From Blasia pusilla (taxonomy: Eukaryota; Marchantiophyta; Marchantiopsida; Blasiales): a stretch of 64,000 nt of DNA. Positions within the stretch are counted from its first letter, which is position 1, and each line of letters starts with the position of its first letter. Shown here piece after piece: positions 1 through 11,260 of the stretch. The stretch lies in contig CM114271.1 in NCBI GenBank assembly GCA_050084515.1, positions 21,700,001-21,764,000 on the forward strand, read 5' to 3'. The position numbers and the translations under genes were made by a program. The notes beneath the pieces were generated by a model, which ran no database searches, was not told where the DNA came from, and was given only the letters and a program-made list of their open reading frames with translations.

Positions 1-359
1 ATGGAGAGAGCTTGGGAGAGGGGAGAGGTATACCTGAAGGAGAGAGAGTTTGAGAGCTCATTCTCTCTTTGTTGAACCTTTTGGCATGAGGTGGCGGAGC
101 GATGGTCTTGCTTGCCTTGTGTGTATAACCCAAGCCTCTCATTAGGTGAGTGGATTTGGTTTGACATTAAGAGAGATATGTGAGAGTGCACACATGTGAG
201 AATTATGGTGTTGTGAGATAGATTTGATCATATTTTATTGGAACCATTTTGGTATTTTTTATCTCGTTGTTTGGATGCCATGAGTTAGCATGGGATCGTG
301 CGTATTTATGTGTGTGTTTGGTGACAGCGAAATGTATACACACGACAAAACATACAAAA
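1..359. other. No gene recognised
   Basis: The interval is GA/TG-rich at its start and then mixed. No open reading frame resembles a known protein, and I see no RNA gene. It probably belongs to the repeat-rich flank of the next element. Confidence 0.4.
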
Positions 360-1310
360 TACAATCCCAAGTACTTTTGTATATAACAATGGGAAGTAGC
401 TCTGGGGTTTATGATTAGATGATCTCGTTATTAAATTCCTCCCTAAAGTGGTAGACTAGATAACAAGTAAAACAATGCTATCTACGAAGAGAACCGTCAC
501 GTTATATGGGAAAGGAAAATCGGGTGCAACTCCTTCTCTAGCCCTATCCATAATTGACGGACATCATCTATTCTCCTCAAGAATGGATTTTGGCAGAGTT
601 GGTTTCCCAAAACGGATAATCCACTCTCATTGGAAAAGTAATATTATCCCTCGTATGAAAATAAATCCCCGAAGATGATAAGTCTCTTCAAATAATCATC
701 TCCACATATTTCATACTGTTGAAGAAAAGATCTTAGCCAAGTCACTCTCCCAAAAGAGATAATCCAATCTCATTGTTAGAGCAAGCAAGTTGAATTCTAT
801 CCAATGAAGAGTAACAAGGGAGGCTTGAGAAATGAAATTGAAGGTGACGAACCCTTGAAAGTCCTTTCTTCTTTATATATTCACAAGGGATCTACAAGAG
901 TGCAAAGTAAGACTATTCTGATCTTGTGCCACATGGCTTCCTCTCAAGGCTTAGCCAATCCTTTTTGGACACAAGTAGATTAGATGCTATCTCTTCCAAA
1001 ATATCCTCATCAACTCACTTCATATCTTTCAAACTACCCCCAACTACCGTAGTCACCAACCTAGAAAATTTTATTTTCATTAATACACTAATCCACAACT
1101 TTACTTTTATACTTTCATATCTTATTTCTTATCTTGTTTTCCTTAAGTTGGGCTCACACAAATAGAACACTATAAAAATGTTTAAATATGTAAAATTTAT
1201 TTTTTAAGAGAAATTACTTAATAATTATAAAACTCTTTGTAGCATTAATAAGATAAGAGTTTACAGAATGGATCATTTTACTATACAACAATGAAGTGTA
1301 GTTACTTTCC
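360..1310. repeat. AT-rich dispersed repeat, copy 1
   Basis: About 950 bp that can be aligned by eye with 4985-5940. Shared landmarks in the same order are a tract around CTCAAGAATGG, a TAATCCACTCTCATTGG tract, a CACAAGGGATC block and a terminal GAGTTTAC...TTTTACTATAC block. It is AT-rich and non-coding. Length and composition would suit an LTR or a non-autonomous element, but clear TG...CA ends or inverted termini were not found, so the class is open. Confidence 0.55.
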
Positions 1311-1879
1311 AATGGGGTTTGTGATTTGAGATGGGAGTTGTTGGCCATTGGGAGTTTGGAAAGAGTTTTTTTACTTGCTAGTACTTTGGCCAATGGTGTT
1401 GAGATGGGTGATATTCGCCATCTTTACATTATAGCCAATACCCTCAATGACATGAGACAATCTAGAAAGAAGTCATAGAGGAGGAGACGCATATGTAGAT
1501 GCGGATGGGAGGTTCGACATGATGCTCGAGGAGATTGTAATACCATGGAGGTTGCTGCACCACATGGAGTAGTTAGTGTTAACTATGTAGTAGAGTGATG
1601 GCATGCGAGCTCAGCTTATCCAAGCTAGTTTGAAAGGTTGAGGATGAGCATGAGTGTTGAGTGTGCATGAGGCCGTGTGTGTCATCACTCGGTTAGCATT
1701 AACGTAGATGAGCTAGTGAGGAGTGTGGGAGACTCTCGGTGAGTTTGAGTGCTTGAGTGTGTGAGGTAAGGTTGTCATCACAACGTTCTGCCCGAGTAGG
1801 GGGAGAACGAAGTAGTTCGATCAATGGTAGTGGATTTACATGGAGTGGAGTGAAGTATCAAGGGGTTTTGAGTGAGTAA

Positions 1880-2970
1880 CCACCCCGACTCCCATATGTG
1901 GCTGGATCGTCATCATTGGATATCGAGTTTGGTGACAAGATTGCAAATGGAGATAATTTCATGTGGAGGGGGATGGAGAACATGAGCAACCAAGGCATGC
2001 GTCATTTCTTAGGTGCAGTAGGCACTATTGATCTAGAGGATTTCATATAGGAGTTTGGCAAATGGTTTGACTTCCAGGAGATACGATCGAGCCCCTATAG
2101 AGATTGATACCTGGAGGATGTATTGAGCCCCAAGGTATGTGTTCACTAGTGTCTGCGAAGTGTATGATGGGATAGTGAGAGGGAATAGGCCTATACCATT
2201 AGGCCGGGGACTAGATGGAGATGATATGTGGCTGTGAGGGCAATGAGGTGGGAGAGATCTATGGCGTTAGTGCCCCCCCTCCCCCCCCAATTTCAATGCT
2301 TTTGTGGAATTCTTTTGACAGTTGGGGAGGAGCGACCAGGGCATGGAGACCGACCAGCTGAAGAGTCTATAGGTTTCTCAGTGAAGATCAGGTGAGAGTC
2401 TAATAGAGGTGTTCACATGCATATAGCAACGAATCATTGCCACGTATGGATTGACTGAGGCACAATTAGTGCAATATTGATATGGGGTTATGTGCCGGGA
2501 ACTACAGGGGAGAGTCCGAGATGCAATGTTGCTTCACTCGATGAAACCCATATTGAAGGTTGTCTACGAGTTGTCTAAATAGATTGAGCTTAACATGAGT
2601 GAGGAGCAGGTGTTGAACACAAGATTTTCCCGAGAGTCCACATTCTATGAGAAGGAGAAGCCCTACGGATATCCCAACGTGCGCCGATACAGTTGGAGCA
2701 GGCTGATGTGCCCATCAAGCAGGGCGAGTATTGTGAGTCCATGAGTCAACGGCCTGTACGAACGTACGTTGCCCAAGGGACTAGAAATGGCTTATTAGAT
2801 GTGTGTTGGGCCTCGTGGTGTTGGGCCTCGTTGGAGGGACTATACACAGAATGGTAGAGGGCTGAGGGCGTGTTCGATTATTTAAGAGGCACCTAAGATG
2901 CCCCTCCCCCCCGGTACAATTGCAATATGACTCTTGTCACCAATACAATCACACCAAAGATAGGTGTTTG
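1880..2970 (+). pseudogene. Ty3/gypsy gag remnant, copy E1
   Basis: This region is colinear with the better preserved gag of copy E2 at 12400-13700. Matching blocks include the KSL/SGESL segment (2355-2410 versus 12915-12965), the TEAQLVQY segment (2455) and the IELNMSEEQ segment (2583). It ends in a degenerate CCHC-like knuckle with His-Gln-Tyr-Asn-His around 2925-2975. The frame is broken by several stops. One, TAG at 2580-2582, stands where E2 has CAG (13133-13135). Gag would form the retrotransposon particle; this copy is dead. Confidence 0.6.
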
Positions 2971-3533
2971 GATATTCATCAAGAGGCACGTCCAAAGGTA
3001 GTCCGCGGGCCTAGGGGCGATCGCCTTGAGAAGTTTCTGATCGTGGTAGTAGAGGTCCACCACTTGTCAGAGGAGATGGAGTGCATGCACCGAAGGCGAT
3101 GCTTCTCTCACTTATCGATAAATTGGGGAGGTAGACTTGAGATCATCTACATTGGATGGCTCCTTCACTTCTTATTACAATACAAGAGAGGGTTTCTTTG
3201 GCATGGGACTAATGTGTAGTGTGGCTCTGGTAAACGTTGTTGCAATAGTGACTCGGGGTGTTGTAAGAGGGACGGAGCCACATTGAGATAGGGTTGAGAT
3301 AGACCCACAGGAGGGAACTGATGGGCGGAATGCAAGGGTTGGTTGGTCACTTATATTGTTGAAGGCACTACATACACCATGAATGGTGCCTAGATAACCA
3401 TTGGTGCCCACAAGTGGGGCATGTAGGTGCATCAACATCACTAGAAGTTGGAGAGACAACTCCTATGCTGGCTCAAGTGGATCCAAAGTTGATCATACTA
3501 TTGGAGGTGGTCACCAGGTTGAGCTAGACTCCT

Positions 3534-3990
3534 TTGTTTTCCGCCATGGAGTTGGTGACGTTGGGAGTTAGATCAGCGAGGATGTTCCGACAGGTTGTCA
3601 CGTTATATGAGTGTGGAGATGTGACTACCTCTTGTTTGGCGGTGGCTATTGTTAAGGTGGTGGACATGCCCTTGGAGGATGTGCTTGCAATGTCTCCCAC
3701 TCAATCATGGCAAGTTACGGCGGCGAAGCTGATGGATATGCCAACTCGACCAGCCATAGAGCGAGCCACATATGATAACACCAGGTGTGGTGTTTTTGGA
3801 CAATCAAGATGGAATGTTTTGCTTGGTTAGTGCCATAGATACATTGTATCACTTGCAACAAGTCCTATTTGATTCGGGAATGCAACCCTTGATGTTAGGG
3901 AAGGAGATTGTTTTGGCATTGGGGTTACAGAAAAACGACATTGAGTCTTGTCCCTTTCAAATACAAACATCTATTGAGGAGTGTAAATGA
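3534..3990 (+). pseudogene. Ty3/gypsy retropepsin remnant, copy E1
   Basis: The segment encodes the N-terminal flank and core of a retroviral-type aspartic protease. The active-site triad is Asp-Ser-Gly at 3871-3879 in the context LFDSGMQPLMLG, followed by an LALGLQKNDIE helix-like stretch. The same block is found in E2 with DSGA at 14445-14456. Two overlapping frames (3534-3830 and 3772-3990) must be joined by a frameshift, so the copy is not functional. It lies directly downstream of the E1 gag remnant, as expected for gypsy order. Confidence 0.65.
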
Positions 3991-4134
3991 CCTCGTGAGG
4001 CTGGCCTAGAGTTTTTCCTTTATCCTAGAGTAAACAGGGTCAAGTGACAATCGAGCTTTTGGAATGGAGACGTTTATACTTTTTGTCACATCTTATTTCG
4101 ACGTAGTTATAGTTCTATTGCGTCGACGACATAG

Positions 4135-4579
4135 AGAGTCAGCAGACTCTCTTGAATGTAACTTTGTCCCAAGGTGTCGGATGAGGTTGAGGATAGGTCC
4201 GTTGTGTTAGGAACGTCATTTCTGACAACTTTCTTGTTGAGGTCTTTCACAAGCGGATGACTTGTTGAGCAAGTCACGCCCCTGTAACCTGTGTGCGCAG
4301 GTTACAAGGCGGATAGCTATTTTTAGGGGAAGAGCCTTTTGGCTCTTCCCAACCCTGAATAAGGGAGGAAGATGGCTTTCCCAAGCCATCTTTCTCATGT
4401 TGAGCCTTAGGAGCGCCTCTCTTGTATAGACGTGTGTGGGTGTGTAGGAGTTAGGGTGCTAGCATCCAGATTCTCTCATAGCGGAGGGTGGATGTGGTTC
4501 GATATGCCGATGTAGATTCATGAGTGGAGTTTTATGCGAAGTGAGGTGTTTTTACTACTTGATTTTACATGAGAAAGAT
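4135..4579 (+). mobile_element. LTR-like block of gypsy family I, copy a
   Basis: This is one of four related blocks (also 6598-6981, 10856-11260, 15242-15660). Shared order: AAGAGCC-TTTT-GGCTCTT hairpin, CCAACCC, TATA box, AGGATGGCTTTC, CTCATGTTGAGCC, GGGTGCTAGC, GATGTAGATT, and TTTTTACTACT close to the end. In this copy the TATA box is mutated to GAATAAG near 4354. The block separates the E1 protease from the downstream repeat, so it may be a solo LTR or a nested insertion. The outer limits are approximate. Confidence 0.55.
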
Positions 4580-4984
4580 ACGAGGGGCCAGGGAATTTTT
4601 TGGTTGCAATTGCAGGTAAGCAAGCAAGTAGCCTCAGTAGGGAGCCCTTGGAGACGCGTTGTCGTATCGAGAGCCTTTATTGGAGTAAGGGCATGCCTTC
4701 TAGCTGCGGCAGACGTGGTCGATGCAAGGTGAACTCTCCAAGAAGTTTTCATTTTTCAATACAAAATTATTATGTATACTCTTCATTCTTTCACGACAAG
4801 TATCACAAATGGAAGTGCCGAGGCGATCACTTCTTCATAACATCCGACCCCAAAATTCATTATTATAAAATCCCTATAAACTACTTTACGCTTGTACATG
4901 ATGAAGATAGCACAACTAGTGTTAAATCTTACTTGAGCAGGCCTATTGACGTCCATCGATTGCTATATAAGGACATAAAAAAAT

Positions 4985-5940
4985 ACAATCCTATGTCCTT
5001 CCATATGTGAAGATAGGAAAAATCATCGGAGTTGGAGATTTCATGACCTTGTTCATGAACGCCTTCCCAAAGTGATAAACTAAATAGCGAGTGAACCAGT
5101 GTCTATCTACAAAGAGTACCTTGATATGGTAAAGAATGAGGAAAGGAAAGTCGGGCACAACTCGTGCTCCACCCCTATCCATGCTTGATACCCATTCTCT
5201 ACTCTCCTCAAGAATGGGCTTTGGCGGAATTAATTTCCCAAGAGGGGTAATCCACTCTCATTGGGAAAATAACAAGCCAAAACATTCACTATTTTAGTTT
5301 GTCTAAACTTCTCTAAGATGACAAGCCTCTCATCTCCACACACACCACACTCTAGAAATCTCTTGAAGAATAGACCATGGTCAAGTTATTCTCCCAAGAA
5401 GAATGATCCACTCTCATTGGAAGAGCAAGCAATCCTAAAGCCATACACTCAAGAGTGATACGAGAGAATCAAGATGTGAAATAGAAGGTGATGAATCCCT
5501 GAAGGTCCCTCCTCTTTATATACTCACAAGGGATCCACAAGAATACGAAATATAGCTACTCTTATATAGTGCCACATGGTTATCTCTCAAGACTTAGCCA
5601 ATCATATTTTGACAAAAGTAAATTTCCTCTTATCTCTTCCAAAATATCCTCTTTTATCCATTTGATATTTTCCAAAGTTCCCCAACTATCCTAACCACCA
5701 ACCAAGAATATTAAATCAATAACCTCACTATTTTACTTTTATAAAGTCATATTTTATTTATTATCTCTTTTTATTATTTTTATTATTCTAGGCCGGCATA
5801 AAAGAGGCACCATAAAGAGGTATAAATATGGGAATTTCTTTTTTTCTAAGTTAATTTACTTAATACTAATAAAACTCTATCTAACACTTAATGAAGAGGA
5901 GTTTACACACTAGCTGATTTTACTATACGATAGTGTGTAT
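4985..5940. repeat. AT-rich dispersed repeat, copy 2
   Basis: Second copy of the AT-rich repeat at 360-1310, same orientation. Landmarks include CTCAAGAATGG near 5209, TAATCCACTCTCATTGG near 5248 and GGAGTTTACACACTAGC near 5898. No coding content is seen. Its position between two parts of the E1 gypsy copy suggests it inserted into that element or joined it by recombination. Confidence 0.5.
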
Positions 5941-6597
5941 GACATTTGTTTATCATTTTTATGTTTGGGAGGTCGTACACAAAAGCGCTATCCATTTTTC
6001 ACAGATTTCGTTGGTGAGGGTTGATGGGGGACAACAACATAGTGGAGCGGTAGTAGCGCTCAGATGTAGCTCAGACAGTATTATCGACGCATGACTAGTG
6101 AGTGTCGAGAGAGAGAAGCTTTGGGAACATCAGCCACCATGAGGGGGGCTAGTGAGAGCTAGGTCATAGCCGCCTAGGTTGGCTAGGATTAGGTTGCGGG
6201 CACGGAACCTAAGGGTTACGGAGTCGGGAGCCGGAATGAGGCAAGACATGGAAGCGATCAGGTTGGTGGGTCGGCTAATGTAGTGGTGGGCACCATGACG
6301 TCTGGTATCGGGATTCAGGCGTGCCTCCTACACACGACAACCTATACGTTAGAGCGGGGGTTTAGGGTCCGGAGTCTGAAGAGACTGCAGTTCGGGGCCA
6401 TGCATCATTAAGGCGGAGTTGCGCATAGGGTTGCACACCAAAGGTAGGTGGATGGGTTGTGCCCAACCTCGGAGGAAGGAAGGAGATAGAAGGGATAGGG
6501 CGCGAGCATAAGGACGCAAGTTTTTAAGGCTGTGAGGGGAGATGTCACATCTGAGTAGTCGATAGGCCGAGATATATCGTGGATAGGACGTAGGAGC
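5941..6597. other. GC-richer spacer, no gene recognised
   Basis: The reverse strand has a 98-codon open frame (6349-6645) without recognisable motifs, and I regard it as chance. The sequence is GC-richer than the repeat to its left and leads into an LTR-like block. Confidence 0.35.
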
Positions 6598-6981
6598 CAG
6601 CGGACTATCTTGAGTGTAACTTTGTCCCACGGTGTCGGATGACAACTTTCATGTTGAAGTCTTTTAGAGCCGGGTGACTAGGTCACCCGCCCCTGATAAC
6701 CTGTGCGTGTAGGTTACCAAGGGGATGGCTATTTTTAGGGGAAGAGCCTTTTGGCTCTTCCCAACCATATATAAGAGAGGAGGATGGCTTTCTCATTTTT
6801 CTCATGTTGAGCCGTTGGAGCACCTCTCTTGGATGTGTGTGAGATAGGACTAGGGTGCTAGCGTCTGGATTCCTTGATAGCGCAGGGTGGATGAGACTCA
6901 ATATGCCGATGTAGATTGAGGAGTGGAGTTTAAGGCCGGGTGTGCCATTTTTACTACTATTTATTTTACATGAGAAAGATG
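6598..6981 (+). mobile_element. LTR-like block of gypsy family I, copy b
   Basis: A promoter-bearing block with an intact TATATAAG at 6768-6775. An 8-bp hairpin (GAAGAGCC, loop TTTT, GGCTCTTC; 6741-6760) lies just upstream of the TATA box. It shares the TGACAACTTTC start region and the final TTTTACATGAGAAAGAT with copy a. Immediately downstream the reading frame of a methyltransferase domain resumes, so the block appears to sit inside the E1 polyprotein gene. Boundaries are approximate. Confidence 0.6.
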
Positions 6982-7480
6982 GCTTAGGTTGGGACCTACT
7001 GTGTTGCTAGACGCAGCGAGAGTTGGACCACGTGCCCATCGTCTACGATGGTGGTGGACGAACCTGATACCATTAGAGGAACTGAGTCGAGCATACGATG
7101 GAGTCCAAAGAGCACCACATCTCACAATGGATGCTATTTTGGGATCAGGGCATCGATCTGAGGTGGTGACGCGGGATGATAGACCACCGTTGGCAATGGT
7201 CAATAGGGTGGGGGAGTTGAGGGCAGCCTTACCTACGTTGGTGAGCTTCCTAGCATCCCATGCCTTTCGTCAAGGAGGGTTAGGCATGATTTGGGATGAG
7301 GTGACCTGAGCATTAGAGGATCCTAGAGTAGATGAGCGCGAGCGCGCCATGGGGTTTGCTACAGGTATTACGGTGGTGCCAGGTATGATTGAGGCATTTT
7401 GGAGATAGGTGTTGGGGTAGGTGATGGACCTCAAGTGTCTCACATGGATATTTAGCCTAGGTATGGCTGAGCAGAGACGA
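6971..7480 (+). pseudogene. Cytosine-5 DNA methyltransferase-like domain, C-terminal part (gypsy E1 polyprotein)
   Basis: The frame reads LGPTVLLDAARVG, RAHRLRWWWTNL, then after a stop DERERAMGFATGIT and VLG-stop-VMDL. These correspond to the distal motifs of Dnmt3/DRM-type cytosine-5 methyltransferases: the Asp-Ala/Arg-x-R-x-x-W-x-N block, the Glu-Arg-x-x-GFP-x-x-T block (motif IX) and the final LG-x-x-MD block (motif X). The same frame continues through a linker into reverse transcriptase, so the methyltransferase was part of the pol polyprotein. In-frame stops at 7307 (TGA), 7409 and 7418 (TAG) break it. Motifs I and IV are not in this copy but are in E2. Confidence 0.75.
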
Positions 7481-7756
7481 ATGCGAGTGTCATCCATATC
7501 GTCACGAGTTGGACCATTGCCTATAGGGTCTGTACAAGCATTGGCTGGGGGCAAGACGAGGAGAGATAGGCACCCATGGACTTCCTGGGACGTCGTTCAA
7601 GCAGAGAGTGCGAAGGCGGCCATGGAAGCACATGTTCAGTTTTTGGATGTGGAGCATGGTCTAGGAGGTCAGAGTGAAGCGGCTGTTGCGAAGGTGGCTA
7701 GGGTGGCTACATAGAAACCAAAGCCGAAGGTTGCGTCCTCTCTGAGTGAGGGCACG

Positions 7757-8826
7757 ATGGAGACTTGGGAGCCTGTGATAGGTCTCAAGTTGATAGGAGG
7801 AGAGCGACAACGAGTTCATAGGTTTCTGAGAGGGCATGTAAGTTGTTTTGCCTTCAGTATGAGAGACTTGGGTACGCTGAAGGGTCCCGAGATACGGATT
7901 GAGTTGGCTAATGATACGCCGATCTTTCATCGACCCTACAAATATTCTGATATGAAGCGAGCCTTGATTCAGAGCACGAGTCAGAACTTGTTGGAGGCAG
8001 AACTTGTGGAGTTATCACATGTGGAGTATGCATTTGCCACAATCATGCCGACGAAGAAGGATATGTATGGCAGTTGGACGGATAGGCGGATGTGTGGAGA
8101 TTACCGTCCTATCAACCGACAGACGAGATCAGATCGGTACGCCATGCCTACTCCTGAGGAGATCTTTCATGCGGTAGGGCATGCAAAGATCTTCAGTACT
8201 TTAGATCTCCGTGTTGGCTATCATCAATTTCCTATCACGTTGGAGGACAAGGAGAAGACAACATTCTAGGGGATAGATCAGTTCGGGAGAGATTGCTTGT
8301 ATCAGTGGCGATTCTTACCATTTGGGTTGAAGAACGCGCATGTAGAGTTTCTGAGAGTGATGGATAGAATTCTGGCTGGCTTGGATTTGTTACGATGTTA
8401 CAAAGATGATATTCTTATCTTTAGTTCCACGGTTGAGGAGCATGAGCGACACTTGGAGGAGGTGTTTCGGAGATTGCAGTTACATGGACTGAAGTTACAT
8501 CCAGGCAAGTGCAGATTCTTTCAAGAGTAGATTGAGTACTTGGGACACACCATATACGCGAGTGGGTTAGGCATTCAACAGACGAAGGTGGAGGCTATTG
8601 CGCAGATTCCATGCCCTACAGATGTGAGCCGAGTACGAGCGTTCCTGGACTGGCAAACTTCTATCGATGGTATGTCAAGGGTTTAAGTGCGATCCCAAAG
8701 TCTTTGACCTTGTTGACGAGACTTGATCAGGTTTGGTCGTGGGGAGATGATCAGGAACGAGCATTTCAGGAGCTCAAGGACAGGATGACATCCTCAACCC
8801 ATTTAACAAAGACCGGTTAGGGGTTT
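7757..8826 (+). pseudogene. Ty3/gypsy reverse transcriptase with RNase H connection, copy E1
   Basis: A clear Ty3/gypsy reverse transcriptase: the TPIFHRPYKYS entry block, MCGDYRPIN (about 8090), FSTLDLRVGYHQF (about 8200), RFLPFGLKNA (about 8310), the catalytic YKDD at 8399-8410 (usually YxDD), GLKLHPGKCRF, and the connection LANFYRWYVKG leading toward RNase H. Stops at 8267-8269 and 8528-8530 are TAG in places where related proteins have Gln. A frameshift occurs near 8600. It is in the same frame as the upstream methyltransferase. The gene is cut at about 8826 by the LTR of gypsy family II, so RNase H and integrase are missing. Confidence 0.85.
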
Positions 8827-8828
8827 CC

Positions 8829-10116
8829 TGTGATACCCACAATTTTGTACTTTTGAAGAAATATATCTTTTCATTCAACGAAGACTTGTATATACATTAT
8901 AATTTTGATTATTATTTATTATCATGGGGAGGAATGAGTAAGATTAAAGTGAATCACGAAGCTCTAAGGACAAGGCAGAGAGATAGAAAATCAAGGATGT
9001 GCCTAAGAGGAGAGGGGACTAAAATAACGAAGTCTCAAGACCCAGCAAGAAGCTTCGGAACGACAACGAAGCTCAACGAAGCTCTGTCTATGAAGTGCTT
9101 CGCTCTATAACGAAGCATAATGAAGCAAGAAGAAGAAGAGAAAGAAGTACTTCGCTCTTGTACGAAGCATGAAGAACAAAGCATCTAGAACAAGAACCAA
9201 GAATGGAGAGCTTCGTCTTCAGATCAGGAGAAAGAGCTTCGTCCTCAAGCAAAGCAAAAGAGGTCCACACTTAGCAGCAAAGCGAAGCTAAGATTGACAG
9301 TGATTTCAAGCGATACATAGTTAGAACAGTTAAAATAGGAAGAGACGCAACCCTTTGTATCAAATTGGTCGTTATGACAGTTTTGTTCTGCGGATTCATA
9401 ACCATCATAGGAAAAGCAAAGAATACCATAGATCTTGGTAGTTACAAAAGTTGAAGAGCCATCAACTTCATCAAAACCGCTTCGAATCTTTGGATCATTC
9501 CTCCTTCAGAGAGTATTTAAGAAGCATAGAAATAGCTATCATTATCATTCTCTTACGAAGTCCTCATGCTGTAGGAATGGTCCTAGTAAGGAAGTAGTAC
9601 CCTCTCGAGCTTGTATACACTTTGAAGCTTTCTCATTCTTGATGGAGTAGTAAAGCAATCATTCATTCATTCATTCAGATGTGCGATGCTTATGTCTGAG
9701 TATTCTTTTTGGGTCTGCAGAGTGAGGAGTGAATCAGGCGAACCTTTCTCATCAATGGAATAATCAACATAAAGTTGTAGGAAATCTGTTTGACAGAGAG
9801 TAGCCTGCCAAGACGGATTGAGTTCCGAAAGTAGGAGAAGCCAACTTTCATGTTGAGGTCTCTATGAGGTTTCTTGATATCGAGAGGAAATCTACCTGAG
9901 CATGTTGTCAACTCCACTAGAGAGAATTGAGAAAAGAACCTTTGGTACTAAGAAAGTTACAAAGATATTGATAAGACATTGAATATGAATCATACACATT
10001 TAAATACAACTATTACAACAGAATTGTGATTTCGAACTCTCTTTTCATCAAACAATGATCATGTTGGGGATCAAACTTATTAAACGATTGTAAAATAGAA
10101 ACTCTAGTACATTACA
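8829..10116 (+). mobile_element. LTR of gypsy family II, copy 1
   Basis: A roughly 1.29-kb block starting TGTGATACCCAC and ending GTACATTACA, closely related to 37436-38646. The ends TGTRAT and ATTACA are inverted. It inserted into the reverse transcriptase of gypsy E1. The interior is rich in short CGAAGC-containing motifs (9060-9260). A primer-binding-site-like sequence follows at 10136. No second LTR of this copy is present, because the internal region is truncated at about 10855. Confidence 0.7.
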
Positions 10117-10135
10117 TAGAGAACCAGAAACTTTT

Positions 10136-10155
10136 TGGCGCTACTGCCGAGGATC
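10136..10155 (+). promoter_or_regulatory. Primer-binding site of gypsy family II
   Basis: TGGCGCTACTGCCGAGGATC lies 19 nt after the LTR end. It resembles the TGGCGCCGTTGCCGGGGA-type site, complementary to a tRNA-Asp 3' end, used by Athila/Tat-like plant gypsy elements. There are a few mismatches. Confidence 0.5.
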
Positions 10156-10855
10156 ATAAGCTTTGCTGGAGAGGGAGAGAGACACATGGGAAATCCAGGA
10201 GCGGGGAAAGAAGCCTCGTCTCCTATAAGATCCAACCAGCTAGTTCTTACTGAAGACCATCTGCTATCTCTAGCTATCCTCCTCAGACAATGGATGAAAG
10301 AAGATAACAACCGGTTCGCTGCATTGGTGCTAGAAAAGATATAACAATTAATTAGCATTGTCAAAAAACCAGTCGCCGAACGGTGCTTTGCCCATGACCG
10401 TCAATTGTACTTGGTCATGACCCGGTACTTCTGTTTATGGGAGGAAAACCTGGCAGGAAGATTAAGAGCACCTGCACACTCATGTAGGCTTTAGGAATTA
10501 GGAAGATTTAATTTCCCTCCATGAACCCCTACCTTGTGGCGATCGTGGGTGCAGAAGTAAGCTCCCGAATTCCAGAAGGGACTCATGGAAGTCTCCCGAC
10601 CCTCTTCGCGAGATCAGCGAGCAGATCGACGCAATAAGCAACAAGAAGATCACCCGTCTTGGAGACCGCCGGGGGTGTCTCCCAGTCTTCGTCTTCGCAC
10701 GAAGCCCAAGAGCAAGAAGAGGGACAGGAATACGCTCCCCACCACGTCTCCAGCCAGCTCGCAGTCGGACGAAGAGTCAACCTGGAATCCCTTTAGGGAC
10801 TCCGGGGACAAGGAGCCGACCAAATCAACTAGATCAGAACCGCTGCCTCCTCCAA
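10156..10855 (+). pseudogene. Gypsy family II gag leader, truncated (copy 1)
   Basis: Two coding blocks match copy 2 (38726-39796). The first begins near 10186 with MGNPGAGKEAS and ends at a TAA near 10342. The second at 10585-10850 is Arg/Ser/Lys-rich with SSRDQRADRR and TKPKSKKRDRN. The gag core seen in copy 2 is absent because the sequence switches at about 10855 to an LTR-like block of family I, which truncates the element. Confidence 0.6.
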
Positions 10856-11260
10856 GAGGATGGCTATCTTTAGGGGAAGAGCCTTTTGGATCTTCCCAAC
10901 CCTATATAAGAGAGGAGGATGGCTTTCCGAAGCCATCTTTCTCATGTTGGGCCGTTGGAGCACCTCTCTTGTATGTGTGTGAGATAGGACTAGGGTGCTA
11001 GCGTCTGGATTCCTTGATAGCGCAAGGTGGATGAGGCTCAATATGCCGATGTAGATTGAGGAGTGGAGTTTTAGGCCGAGTGTTCCGTTTTTACTACTCT
11101 TTATTTTGTTGTGTGATCTCCATGTATATGTATGAGTTGATTTTTGTACATGTGTGGATCGACCCGTGTGTGGGGAAGATCGGTGTTGGGTGGTGTAGAT
11201 GTGACCAGCGATGTATGTTGTGTAGCGATATGTATGCACACGACATAGAAGAAGGAGTCG
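10856..11260 (+). mobile_element. LTR-like block of gypsy family I, copy c
   Basis: Contains the conserved series GGATGGCTATCTTTAGGGG, a weakened hairpin, TATATAAG at 10903-10910, CATCTTTCTCATGTTGGGCC and GGGTGCTAGC. It continues through a TGTATATGTATGAGTTG segment and GACCAGCGATGT into sequence shared with 15521-15660. It lies 5' of the E2 gag and could be its 5' LTR, truncated on the left by the junction with gypsy II. Confidence 0.6.

Noticed and set aside
6971-8530. UAG read as glutamine (alternative nuclear code)
   Set aside because: TAG at CAG positions is tempting, but TAG also replaces TTG (18752) and GAG, the related copy often keeps CAG or CAA, frames carry TGA and frameshifts too, and the intact KCR gene uses CAG for Gln and stops at TAA. 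Methylation-driven decay explains it better.
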